NCBI RefSeq assembly: GCF_024868665.1
Contig: NC_079898.1
Span: 5,032,096 to 5,096,095, forward strand
DNA length: 64,000 nt
Reading direction: 5' to 3'
Source: Triplophysa rosa
Taxonomy: Eukaryota; Chordata; Actinopteri; Cypriniformes; Nemacheilidae
In this document: piece by piece, positions 54,101 through 57,410 of the stretch
Position numbering within the stretch: the first letter of the stretch is position 1
Layout of the letters: every line of letters begins with the position of its first letter
Notes under the pieces: generated by a model
What the model was told of the DNA's origin: nothing
What the model saw: only the letters and a program-made list of their open reading frames with translations
The model's database searches: none
Translations under genes and position numbers: made by a program

Positions 54101-56210
54101 GCCTTTCCAGATGTGTAAGCTGCCCATGCCACACGCACTCATGCAACCCCATACCATCAGAGATGCAGGCTTCTGAACTGAGCGCTGATAACAACTTGGG
54201 TTGTCCTTGTCCTCTTTAGTCCGGATGACATGGCGTCCCAGTTTTCCAAAAAGAACTTTTTTGATTCGTCTGACCACAGAACAGTTTTCCACTTTGCCAC
54301 AGTCCATTTTAAATGAGCCTTGGCCCAGAGAAAACGCCTGCGCTTCTGGATCATGTTTAGATATGGCTTCTTTTTTGACCTATAGAGTTTTAGCCGGCAA
54401 CGGCGAATGGCACGGTGGATTGTGTTCACCGACAATGTTTTCTGGAAGTATTCCTGAGCCCATGTTGTGATTTCCATTACAGTAGCATTCCTGTATGTGA
54501 TGCAGTGCCGTCTAAGGGCCCGAAGATCACGGGCATCCAGTATGGTTTTCCGGCCTTGACCCTTACGCACAGAGATTGTTCCAGATTCTCTGAATCTTTG
54601 GATGATATTATGCACTGTAGATGATGATAACTTCAAACTCTTTGCAATTTTTCTCTGAGAAACTCCTTTCTGATATTGCTCCACTATTTTTCGCCGCAGC
54701 ATTGGGGGAATTGGTGATCCTCTGCCCATCTTGACTTCTGAGAGACACTGCCACTCTGAGAGGCTCTTTTTATACCCAATCATGTTGCCAATTGACCTAA
54801 TAAGTTGCAAATTGGTCCTCCAGCTGTTCCTTATATGTACATTTAACTTTTCCGGCCTCTTATTGCTACCTGTCCCAACTTTTTTGGAATGTGTAGCTCT
54901 CATGAAATCCAAAATGAGCCAATATTTGGCATGACATTTCAAAATGTCTCACTTTCAACATTTGATATGTTATCTATATTCTATTGTGAATAAAATATAA
55001 GTTTATGAGATTCGTAAATTATTGCATTCCTTTTTTATTCACAATTTGTACAGTGTCCCAACTTCTTTGGAATCGGGTTTGTATTTTAAAGTGTTATACA
55101 CATCTTACTGTTCTTTTGTTCAAGAGATGATGTTTGGTCTCTTCATTCACAGCAGGGAAAAGATCTTCATCGACATGTTCACCACTCTCTTTGCAACTGC
55201 AAATACACCGAGAGAGGAATAAATCATGTGTTGTGCAGAGCCAGAGACATCTAAAGGCCATCCGAAGAAATGCAACAATGAAACAAACATCAAAGACAGG
55301 ATCAGTGAACTCAAAAACCCACCAAAAAACTCTCTCTTCAAATAGGAAAACAAAACTCAATTCATGTGTCTAATGATTAAATTTCTATGAGTCATAATAT
55401 TTTCCATAAAGCGAATAACTTTGATACATTTCATTTCTTTTTTATTTACAGTTTATTTACGATTTGTTTCTCCACAAACCTACTAGGCATTTATACTATT
55501 CATGGCCAGGTCAAGTGTAAATATCCCCTCAAATGTATTAGGTTTTGTTTAAAACAATTATTACAATTGATTGTTATTGCAAATGTCCTGTGATAAGGTC
55601 TGCAAAAATGTATATTTGAATCAAACACAGAAAAAATCCATATCAGCAAAGCTCTTCATTGCTCGGTTCGTAGAGCATTGCAAACGTCGTGGGTTTTATC
55701 TCCATCTGAACATGCACACTGATTGACAAATCCAAGTGTAAAAACGACTAATTTTAAACGTTTGAAAAATGCAACAAATTCTACACATCAATCTATAATT
55801 TATTCGATATCAGATTTCCTGGTTTACCTAACTGATGGCCTTTATGGATATTAATAAAACACATTAGTCATGACTCACGTGACACTCATTTTACCTTGCC
55901 ACCCAATGAACGGACACAATCCTCACTCCCATTTTCTGAGCTTTCTTCCATGTGGATGGGCGGCCTTGTTTAAAGACGACATGGGTCACTTGTTTCTTGA
56001 GCGTCTTGGATACCTGTAATTTCCAAATAAATTCTCTGACTTTATGTTTATCTTACATTTGACACATATTCAAATTTGACAAATGGACACAATAGTCCAA
56101 ATAAAAAAGCATTCTGACCTCAGCACCCATGTCCAGGAGTTGCTGAATGAACGGATCAGAATAATCCTCCATCCTGCTCGCAGACCACACGTCAACATAT
56201 GCCACCACAT
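15454..56210 (-). CDS. mcph1: mcph1 gene model, exons 2-14
   Basis: Microcephalin is a nuclear BRCT protein acting in chromosome condensation control, centrosome cycle and DNA damage response. Thirteen exons join with matching phases: 56210-56119, 56013-55895, 55196-55109, 53386-53279, 53147-53048, 50029-49937, 49842-48697, 47092-46992, 42858-42821, 42023-41861, 41780-41703, 17039-16802 and 15506-15454 (stop). They encode about 805 codons, close to human MCPH1 (835 residues) once a short exon 1 is added. BRCT1 is in exons 2-4, BRCT2 in exons 10-12 and BRCT3 in exons 13-14. The 24.7-kb intron between exons 12 and 13 contains the whole angpt2 gene on the other strand. Exon 1 is unresolved. Confidence 0.95.
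15690..16760. mobile_element. hAT-like element in the last mcph1 intron
   Basis: Ends GTGGCGGCTGGTCA and TGCACCAGCCGCCAC are inverted repeats of a type common in hAT (Tip100-like) transposons. A GC-rich GGGGGCGCAGGGGCGCCGCC lies next to the left end. Its right end stops 42 bp from the mcph1 exon 13 donor. No transposase frame survives. Confidence 0.65.
16802..17039 (-). CDS. mcph1: mcph1 exon 13 (BRCT3)
   Basis: A 238-bp exon after CTATGGCAG reads [13 protein letters not shown], then [14 protein letters not shown], then [20 protein letters not shown], ending SEQWVLG|GTAAGA. It matches the human stretch DQPAMFVSPASSPP plus LCGGRVSQVPRQASIVIG. BRCT3 binds phosphorylated histone tails in known orthologues; the RQAS/RQAG region and the W are retained. 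Confidence 0.96.
17259..17848. mobile_element. MITE with TAGGCTGTGTTCAGAC ends
   Basis: Ends TAGGCTGTGTTCAGACTTG and AGTCTGAACACGGCCTTA are inverted repeats. Inside, CAGCGCCGG and GCTGCCAGCG stretches are inversely related. No coding capacity. Confidence 0.75.
17879..18119. repeat. MITE of the GGGTGAACTATTCC family
   Basis: Left AAGAAACAGTTCATCCAAAA and right TTTTTGGGTGAACTATTCCT are inverted ends of the short element family seen throughout the window. Confidence 0.7.
18120..19700. other. mcph1 intron upstream of angpt2
   Basis: Mostly AT-rich. A less AT-rich block at about 18420-18620 stands out and could be a regulatory element for the embedded angpt2, but nothing in it is diagnostic. No exon found. 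Confidence 0.3.
19701..20113. mobile_element. MITE with GTCCCAGTGAAA ends, copy 1
   Basis: It starts GTCCCAGTGAAATAAAAAAT and ends TTCCGGTTCACGGGGACTTT. A longer relative lies at 29289-30544, sharing TTTTTTCATGAAATATTGCA and the CGGAGCATCCGTTAACTTCT block. Confidence 0.75.
20183..21201. mobile_element. hAT element with perfect 8-bp duplication
   Basis: Ends TAGGGCTGAAACGATT and AGCTGCAGCCCTA, flanked by ATACAAGC at 20175-20182 and 21202-21209. Subterminal TCGAGTAACTCGAGTAATTCG-type repeats are present near the left end. No transposase frame is seen in its 1 kb. Confidence 0.9.
21210..22107. other. mcph1 intron, SINE remnant only
   Basis: A decayed SINE head (TGGCATTAGCAAC, then GGTCATGGGTTCAATTC, a B-box-like run) lies near 21270-21310. 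The rest is AT-rich with no gene seen. Confidence 0.4.
22108..22290 (+). mobile_element. tRNA-derived SINE
   Basis: A tRNA-like head has A-box-like GTAGCTCGACTGATAAAGCA and B box GGGTTTGAACCCC. The tail, AAAGTCACTTTGGATGAAAG then CATCTGGCAAATG, is the conserved fish SINE/LINE-type 3' end. Transcribed by RNA polymerase III when intact; this copy is old. Confidence 0.8.
22770..22935. repeat. old dispersed repeat (GGCCCTGGACAACAAAACCA)
   Basis: The block GGCCCTGGACAACAAAACCA through AACAAGCTTTCCATTGATGT resembles a very common teleost DNA-transposon-derived repeat. Assignment rests on memory of the motif, not a search. Confidence 0.55.
22936..23875 (+). promoter_or_regulatory. angpt2 upstream region and 5' UTR
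   Basis: This is the sequence between the last upstream repeat and the angpt2 ATG. From about 23340 the composition becomes less AT-rich, as in a 5' leader. CTACAG|CTCC near 23815 resembles an acceptor, so a separate upstream 5' UTR exon is possible. No clear TATA box is seen. Confidence 0.35.
23876..24160 (+). CDS. angpt2: angpt2 exon 1 (signal peptide, N-region)
   Basis: ATG at 23876 gives [20 protein letters not shown], a hydrophobic signal peptide, then [20 protein letters not shown] and later [20 protein letters not shown], then GTACAT. It matches human [20 protein letters not shown] and the ENNTQW glycosylation sequon. An in-frame ATG at 23765 would add 37 residues ahead of the signal peptide and is thought not to be used. 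Confidence 0.97.
23876..40068 (+). CDS. angpt2: angpt2 gene model, 9 exons, 492 residues
   Basis: Angiopoietin-2 is a secreted ligand of the endothelial TIE2 receptor that controls vessel remodelling and lymphatic growth. Exons are 23876-24160, 28829-28984, 30958-31079, 31260-31486, 36574-36701, 37444-37545, 37629-37795, 38695-38825 and 39908-40068. All junctions are GT-AG and in phase, and the CDS is 1479 bp, close to human ANGPT2 (496 residues). Order of parts: signal peptide (about residues 1-20), superclustering N-region, coiled coil (about 75-255), linker, and fibrinogen-like domain (about 275-492). The C-terminal WYYWKG and MMIRPADF are of angiopoietin-2 type. It lies antisense within an mcph1 intron, the position known for ANGPT2; teleost 2a versus 2b paralogue identity cannot be settled here. 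Confidence 0.97.
24329..24731. repeat. foldback MITE in angpt2 intron 1
   Basis: Two long inverted arms: TTTGTTCTGATGAACACAGA then AAAGATATTTGGAAGAATG on the left, and CATTCTTCCAAATATCTTTC then TGTTCATCAGAACAAAG on the right. Left terminus TTAAAGGCATACTTCACCC. Same family as 46119, 58985 and 62584. Confidence 0.75.
24732..25975. other. angpt2 intron 1, no feature recognised
   Basis: AT-rich intronic sequence without exons or repeats that I can support. Confidence 0.4.
25976..26571 (-). mobile_element. TTAA-flanked MITE, copy B
   Basis: TTAAAGGGGTCATATGGCAC at the left and GTGTCATATGACCCCTTTAA at the right; reverse orientation to copy A. A short duplication (ATATTTGTGTTAAATAT) makes it longer than the others. 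In angpt2 intron 1. Confidence 0.82.
26690..26815. repeat. MITE right-end fragment
   Basis: CAAAATATCTTCTTTTGTGT followed by TTTGGGTGAACTATCACTTT: the right half of the common short-element family. Confidence 0.65.
26816..28145. other. angpt2 intron 1, mostly featureless
   Basis: AT-rich, with a slightly CpG-enriched patch near 27020-27240. A weak MITE left end (GGGTTAGTTCATAAAAAA) lies near 27892. No exon found. Confidence 0.35.
28146..28181. repeat. perfect inverted repeat of hAT-type ends
   Basis: AGCATCCCTACTCTA and TAGAGTAGGGATGCT are perfect 15-bp arms around TGTCTT. Both arms contain the TAGGGATGC terminus of the adjoining hAT element. Confidence 0.9.
28173..28421. mobile_element. 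hAT element fragment (TAGGGATGC end)
   Basis: TAGGGATGCTCCGATAACAT at the left matches the start of the complete element at 29779. Internal CAACACAGTGAGACTAAT and TGAGGTATCGGTGCATTTTT are shared. The right terminus is missing after AGTATCGGTTCATACACC. Confidence 0.78.
28829..28984 (+). CDS. angpt2: angpt2 exon 2 (coiled coil)
   Basis: A 156-bp exon after TTTCACAG reads [20 protein letters not shown], then [16 protein letters not shown], then [19 protein letters not shown]. It is a heptad-rich multimerisation region. The sequon NHT is kept, while the human LLNQT sequon reads LLSQT here and is lost. Confidence 0.97.
29289..30544. mobile_element. MITE with TTTAAAGTCCCAGTG ends, copy 2
   Basis: TTTAAAGTCCCAGTGAAATA at the left and TTCACTGGGACTTTAA at the right. 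Related to 19701-20113 but with extra internal sequence and a hAT element nested at 29779-30093. It occupies most of angpt2 intron 2. Confidence 0.8.
29779..30093. mobile_element. nested hAT element with perfect 8-bp duplication
   Basis: TAGGGATGCACCGATAAC to GGTATCTGTGCATCCCTA, 315 bp, flanked by CTTTAGAG at 29771-29778 and 30094-30101. It interrupts the larger MITE, so it is younger. Confidence 0.92.
30958..31079 (+). CDS. angpt2: angpt2 exon 3 (coiled coil)
   Basis: A 122-bp exon after CATCTTTAG reads [20 protein letters not shown] then [20 protein letters not shown] and ends AG|GTAATA (phase 2). It has the same phase as the human exon; NQT is a conserved sequon. Confidence 0.97.
31260..31486 (+). 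CDS. angpt2: angpt2 exon 4 (end of coiled coil)
   Basis: A 227-bp exon after TACCCTCAG reads [20 protein letters not shown] and ends [17 protein letters not shown] (phase 1). Charged heptads dominate. Read-through of the following intron would stop after about 50 residues and would lack the receptor-binding domain. Confidence 0.97.
31487..33000. other. angpt2 intron 4, left part
   Basis: A decayed transposon start resembling hAT (CAGTGGTCGCCAAACTTTTT) begins near 31819. The rest is AT-rich except for a CpG patch near 32430-32530. No coding exon. Confidence 0.4.
33001..33249 (-). mobile_element. tRNA-derived SINE in angpt2 intron 4
   Basis: Read on the minus strand, it begins AATGGTTAGAGAGTCGGACT (A box) and has a perfect B box GGTTCGATTCCC. 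A long body follows and the tail is CAATGACAATAAATTGAATC. Orientation is antisense to angpt2. Confidence 0.85.
33250..33559. repeat. MITE of the AGTTCACATTCAAAATGAAA family
   Basis: Left TAATAGTTCACATTCAAAAT and right AGGTGAACTATTCCTTTAA. Internal arms TTTGTTCTGCAAAACAAAAA then GAAGATAT, and ATATCTTCTTTTGTGTTCTG. Directly abuts the SINE. Confidence 0.72.
33615..34891 (-). mobile_element. PIF/Harbinger-type element with MADF exon
   Basis: Inverted ends AGCCTGGCTCAGACTACAGG and TCCTGTATCTGAGCCAGGCT are bounded by the 3-bp duplication TAA (33612-33614, 34892-34894), as expected for Harbinger. Minus-strand ATG at 34537 opens a MADF-like (Myb/SANT-type) DNA-binding start. Harbinger transposons are known to encode a transposase plus a Myb-like protein; I see no transposase here. 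Confidence 0.8.
34417..34537 (-). pseudogene. MADF-domain exon inside the Harbinger element
   Basis: The frame reads [20 protein letters not shown], then [20 protein letters not shown], then G|GTAAGT at 34417. [13 protein letters not shown] and the W of KSWGEVA are the usual MADF positions. It is one exon of what should be a two- or more-exon gene; the following exon is not recognised within the element, so it is probably a remnant. Confidence 0.65.
35131..35167. repeat. perfect 18-bp hairpin at the hAT end
   Basis: CGATAATGAAATTCGTTG and CAACGAATTTCATTATCG flank a single T. Outer CAACTAAT (35104) and ATTAGTTG (35168) extend the pairing with a bulge. Confidence 0.95.
35279..35855. repeat. 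60-bp minisatellite rich in CACGTG
   Basis: About ten units, three of them exactly 60 bp (35281, 35341, 35401), others 43-64 bp. The unit contains TTTTAAAGTCACACGTGTCT then CTTCGTGCAGCGCGAGGTGC. CACGTG occurs about seven times. Variant units with CAGATGTGG alternate with CACACGTGT units, suggesting a two-unit higher-order period. Because 60 is divisible by three, long open frames appear on both strands. Confidence 0.95.
36574..36701 (+). CDS. angpt2: angpt2 exon 5 (start of fibrinogen-like domain)
   Basis: A 128-bp exon after ATGTTCTAG reads [20 protein letters not shown], then [20 protein letters not shown], then FK|GTAAGA. The first domain cysteine (NDCAAVF, human RDCAEVF) is present. The exon follows a 5.1-kb intron packed with transposons. 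Confidence 0.97.
36823..37045. mobile_element. MITE with GCCCGGTTTCA ends
   Basis: Inverted ends GCCCGGTTTCAGAAACAAGG and CTGTCTGTGAAACCGGGC, plus inner GGCTTAAGGCTAGTCC and GGTTAGTCCTGGCTTAAG. In angpt2 intron 5. Confidence 0.82.
37444..37545 (+). CDS. angpt2: angpt2 exon 6
   Basis: A 102-bp exon after GTGTTTCCAG reads [20 protein letters not shown] then [20 protein letters not shown]. The Cys pairs with NDC of exon 5 in known structures. NYT creates a sequon where human ANGPT2 has EYK. Confidence 0.97.
37629..37795 (+). CDS. angpt2: angpt2 exon 7
   Basis: A 167-bp exon after CCACCTCAG reads [20 protein letters not shown], then [16 protein letters not shown], and ends NY AG|GTGAAG (phase 2). 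It is the core beta-sheet of the fibrinogen-like domain (human GFGNPSGEYWLGNEFVSQLT). Confidence 0.97.
37796..38694. other. angpt2 intron 7, no feature recognised
   Basis: No exon or complete repeat. A GC-richer stretch near 38320-38490 could be a decayed transposon. Confidence 0.4.
38695..38825 (+). CDS. angpt2: angpt2 exon 8 (calcium site)
   Basis: A 131-bp exon after CTTTTCCCAG reads [20 protein letters not shown], then [20 protein letters not shown], then LSG|GTAAGA (phase 1). The calcium-binding loop DNDKCVCKC is intact. Confidence 0.97.
39310..39822. mobile_element. decayed hAT-like element in angpt2 intron 8
   Basis: Left GTGCTGTCAATCGATTAAAA and right AACATTGATAGCCCTA are imperfect inverted ends. 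Left subterminal repeats GATTAATCACGATTAATC are typical of fish hAT elements. Confidence 0.6.
39908..40068 (+). CDS. angpt2: angpt2 exon 9 (receptor-binding tip) and stop
   Basis: A 161-bp coding segment after TATTTTAG reads [20 protein letters not shown], then [20 protein letters not shown], then [13 protein letters not shown] and TAA at 40066. The tip region has Arg for human Lys (NTNKF) and Cys for human Gly in FNGIKW, both in the part known to touch TIE2. Confidence 0.97.
40069..40902 (+). terminator. angpt2: angpt2 3' UTR and poly(A) signal
   Basis: AT-rich sequence follows the stop codon. A canonical AATAAA at 40896-40901 is the best distal end; an AATAAA-less transcript end nearer the stop is not excluded. 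No coding potential. Confidence 0.55.
40903..41702. other. mcph1 intron between angpt2 and exon 12
   Basis: AT-rich; no exon, repeat or regulatory motif that I can support. Confidence 0.4.
41703..41780 (-). CDS. mcph1: mcph1 exon 12 (BRCT2 end)
   Basis: A 78-bp exon, 26 codons: [20 protein letters not shown] then HFPAAP|GTGAGT. It matches human [20 protein letters not shown]. It is the last exon before the giant intron that holds angpt2. Confidence 0.97.
41861..42023 (-). CDS. mcph1: mcph1 exon 11 (BRCT2)
   Basis: A 163-bp exon reads [20 protein letters not shown], then [10 protein letters not shown], then [20 protein letters not shown]. This is the BRCT2 core, nearly as in human ([25 protein letters not shown]). 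The donor GTGTGTGG is non-canonical in its later bases but keeps phase 0. Confidence 0.97.
42423..42689. repeat. MITE with GGGTAACACTTCA ends
   Basis: GGGTAACACTTCAGGATAAG at the left and CCCTTTACTGAAGTGTGACC at the right, with TGCCTATTATTGGCATATTGG inside; a common teleost non-coding repeat. Confidence 0.65.
42821..42858 (-). CDS. mcph1: mcph1 exon 10, 38-bp small exon
   Basis: A very short exon after TTTTTTCTGTCTTTTAG reads [13 protein letters not shown] and ends GA|GTAAGT in phase 2. It matches human RTLVMTSMPSEKQ, the start of BRCT2. It is too small for automated ORF calling and was found by homology and phase. Confidence 0.93.
42859..45109. other. mcph1 intron 9, first part
   Basis: A 127-codon plus-strand open frame at 43106-43489 has no recognisable domain, and I see no splice support for it. 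No other feature. Confidence 0.35.
45110..45156. repeat. (TC)n microsatellite
   Basis: About 23 perfect TC units. Open frames through it are artefacts of the repeat. Confidence 0.99.
45912..46410. repeat. two adjacent short MITE copies
   Basis: A left-end fragment (AATAGTTCACCCAAAATTGA) at 45913 is followed by a complete element from TTAAAGGGATAGTTCACCCA (46119) to TTTTGGGTGAAGTATGCCTT (46410), with foldback arms. Confidence 0.7.
46992..47092 (-). CDS. mcph1: mcph1 exon 9 (probable)
   Basis: A 101-bp open segment after TGCTTTCAG reads [20 protein letters not shown] then [20 protein letters not shown] recognise no close human counterpart, but acceptor, donor and phases (1 in, 0 out) fit exons 8 and 10 exactly. 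It is a hydrophilic linker before BRCT2. Confidence 0.8.
47093..47971. other. mcph1 intron 8 with a MITE fragment
   Basis: A degraded copy of the short MITE family lies at about 47520-47734 (ends GGTGAACTATCCCTG). No exon seen. Confidence 0.5.
47972..48478 (-). mobile_element. internally deleted Tc1-like element
   Basis: Inverted ends TGCACTGCCTATCCAAAA and TTTTGGACGGGCAGTGTA. The minus frame keeps the last part of a Tc1 transposase: [20 protein letters not shown], then [20 protein letters not shown]. The second Asp and the Glu of the catalytic triad are recognisable; the first Asp and the DNA-binding domain are deleted. Confidence 0.88.
48697..49842 (-). CDS. mcph1: mcph1 exon 8, large central exon
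   Basis: A 1146-bp exon encodes the low-complexity middle of microcephalin, about 382 residues. Ser, Thr and Lys stretches dominate. Basic clusters ([24 protein letters not shown]) look like nuclear localisation signals, and there is an acidic run ([10 protein letters not shown]). A short conserved-looking motif, [20 protein letters not shown] near 49165-49225, resembles the human YDDYFSPDNLKERYSE segment in the central region. The acceptor is TGTTTTGCAG. The donor is either CATG|GTATTG (end 48697) or ATAG|GTTTGA (end 48679); both leave phase 1. Confidence 0.95.
49937..50029 (-). CDS. mcph1: mcph1 exon 7
   Basis: A 93-bp exon after TGTGCTTCAG reads [20 protein letters not shown] and ends SFLQQL|GTCAGG. 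The junction with exon 6 gives LSPTASQMQ, like human LSPTSSQMIQ. Phases 1 to 1 fit both neighbours. It is serine-rich and probably disordered. Confidence 0.88.
50030..50484. other. mcph1 intron 6, no feature recognised
   Basis: AT-rich intron next to exon 7, with no repeat or exon that I can support. Confidence 0.4.
50485..51043 (-). mobile_element. TTAA-flanked MITE, copy C
   Basis: TTAAAGGGGTCATATGGCAC at the left and GTGTCATATGACCCCTTTAA at the right, reverse orientation. It is 559 bp, the same length as copy A, and has the most symmetrical termini of the four. Confidence 0.85.
51044..51911. other. mcph1 intron 6 with possible transposon end
   Basis: TAGGGCTGGGCGATATATCG at 51470 is the kind of terminus seen in hAT elements; a possible partner (CGCGATATATGAGAATTCTG) lies near 52858, but the match is too short to call. 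No exon. Confidence 0.35.
51912..52469 (+). mobile_element. TTAA-flanked MITE, copy D
   Basis: TTAAAGGGGTCATTTTACAC to GAATGACTCCTTTAA, same orientation as copy A and opposite to copy C, less than 1 kb away. The right end is the most diverged. Confidence 0.78.
53048..53147 (-). CDS. mcph1: mcph1 exon 6
   Basis: The reading is [20 protein letters not shown] then [13 protein letters not shown], ending G|GTATTT (phase 1). It aligns with the human stretch ending MKEKRENLSPT. The acceptor is weak: GATGAG|GAG at 53147 is chosen, GAGGAG|AGT at 53144 is possible, and an in-frame stop lies a few codons upstream. Confidence 0.88.
53279..53386 (-). CDS. mcph1: mcph1 exon 5
   Basis: A 108-bp exon after GTTTGTTGCAG reads [20 protein letters not shown] and ends LISSSP. 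It matches human MQPKDFIFKTPENDKRF after BRCT1. The donor GTGGGTGAG keeps phase 0; a GTGAGA site one codon later would break the frame into exon 6. Confidence 0.93.
53491..55081 (-). mobile_element. nearly complete Tc1-like transposon (DD34E)
   Basis: A 1.59-kb element in an mcph1 intron. Inverted ends CAAACCCGATTCCAAAAAAG and TTCTTTGGAATCGGGTTTG are flanked by TA dinucleotides (53489-53490, 55082-55083). A minus-strand transposase covers 54727-53711. It has an N-terminal helix-turn-helix ([20 protein letters not shown]), DES as first catalytic Asp, HDNARPHTA as second, and [11 protein letters not shown] with Glu 34 residues beyond. A frameshift just after DES (near 54250) splits it into two frames. 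Confidence 0.93.
53711..54727 (-). pseudogene. Tc1-like transposase, one frameshift
   Basis: The start [20 protein letters not shown] is at 54727. The first frame runs through the paired-like DNA-binding region to VLWSDES and then leaves frame. The second frame resumes with [20 protein letters not shown] and ends at 53711. All three catalytic acids are present, so inactivation is by frameshift rather than by loss of the active site. Confidence 0.9.
55109..55196 (-). CDS. mcph1: mcph1 exon 4 (end of BRCT1)
   Basis: An 88-bp exon reads [20 protein letters not shown] and ends NKRT|GTAAGA in phase 0. It corresponds to human [20 protein letters not shown]. Confidence 0.95.
55197..55894. other. 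mcph1 intron 3 with SINE remnant
   Basis: A decayed tRNA-like head (CTCGGTTCGTAGAGCATTGC, then CGTCGTGGGTTTTATCTCC) lies near 55662-55705. Otherwise AT-rich. Confidence 0.45.
55895..56013 (-). CDS. mcph1: mcph1 exon 3 (BRCT1 core)
   Basis: A 119-bp exon after AATTACAG reads [18 protein letters not shown], then [20 protein letters not shown], then GTAAAA; phase 2 at the end. It contains the BRCT signature of a THVV strand followed by the VHWV tryptophan. Confidence 0.97.
56119..56210 (-). CDS. mcph1: mcph1 exon 2 (BRCT1 start)
   Basis: A 92-bp exon after TGTTTGAAG reads [20 protein letters not shown] then [11 protein letters not shown], then GTCAGA. It matches human DVVAYVEVWSSNGTENYS, the first strand and helix of BRCT1. 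It starts in phase 1, so the first base of the Asp codon comes from exon 1. Confidence 0.95.
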
Positions 56211-56546
56211 CTTCAAACAGACAAACAAACACACACATGATCCATAACAATATCCAAAGATATGAAAGACTACTTTTCACTACTTAAAATAACACTTAAC
56301 TGTTAAAACACTTCACATGTCCAGTAATGAAGAACTGGATTGTGGCATTATTAAACAGATTTTTAGAAGTGGTTATTAAGCAGATACTGAATGTTTATTG
56401 AATGTAAATTATTTCATCATTTCATTGAATTATGGAATGTGCTGCTATATACAATTATGTGTAACAGTGAAAAAGAAGCTGATTATTCAGCTTTTCAAAC
56501 CCTCAGATCACCAAAATCTTCTTCTCATTACTGTCATCCAATAAAG

Positions 56547-56582
<36 letters not shown>

Positions 56583-57210
56583 TATTGTAAAAATATTGAT
56601 ATTTATGACATTTCTGATCTTCGATGTGTCACTCTACAGGCAGAGATGTCACTTCACATACACTTTTCACTAAGAGGGTTAGAAAACACCCATTATACCT
56701 TTGAGAACTGCAGAAGAAATCGTTCTTCCTGTCATGATGGACTTTTTTGTATCCTTGCACAAAATAAACAGAGTTTTAACACCATCTACCCAGACAACAT
56801 ACAAAGTAGTAACAATGCAAAACAAAACATAGCACATTTGACTTAAGAACAATCAATTACACAAGTCATTATTATTATTATTATTATATTATATGTCATC
56901 TGTGCAGGTCTGGGTGATCAACACATGTGACGTTATCACTGTAACACACAATCCATCTCGTTCATTAGTTTCATTCAAAACTGCTGATTTGAACAGCATG
57001 GTCCTGCTGAAAAGTAGCTAAAACCACGATGCCATTCATAACAATAAAAGCACTAAAATAGCAATCCGAATATTTTAATGCATCGGTTAACATTTGATTG
57101 TTAGGTTAGGCTATCATAATATAATACAATGTGAACGCAACTGATAATATAGGAAGCACATCTCATTTAAAGTGTCTGTATGAAAGCAACAAACGCTGTC
57201 AACTGCTCAC
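56211..57210. other. mcph1 intron 1 with microsatellites
   Basis: Contains (TA)n at 56547-56580 and (TTA)n at 56864-56887. No exon recognised. Confidence 0.6.
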
Positions 57211-57410
57211 CTTGATCTATGAAAAGCACATCATCATGAATAACACACGCATTGTGATCGTCAACATATCTAATTATTGATACGATGTGTTTTTATTTCA
57301 TTATTCACTTCACTAACGGCGATTTCGCGCTAATAGTTCGTTTCGCATTGCATGGTGGGAATTCGGTGACGCTGCAACCGCCGATTGGTTGGTACGTTTT
57401 GGCCACACCT
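57211..57410 (-). promoter_or_regulatory. mcph1: mcph1 5' region and candidate exon 1
   Basis: A good donor (ATCAAG|GTGAGC at 57211) is in phase with exon 2. The upstream frame stays open from 57292 and would end DDVLFIDQ before DVVAYV of exon 2, but it has no in-frame ATG; ATGs near 57253 and 57235 are in another frame and hit TAG. Just upstream (57350-57400) there are CpGs and, on the minus strand, a CCAAT box (ACCAACCAATCGG), as expected of a promoter. Exon 1 may instead lie elsewhere, or translation may start differently. Confidence 0.4.
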
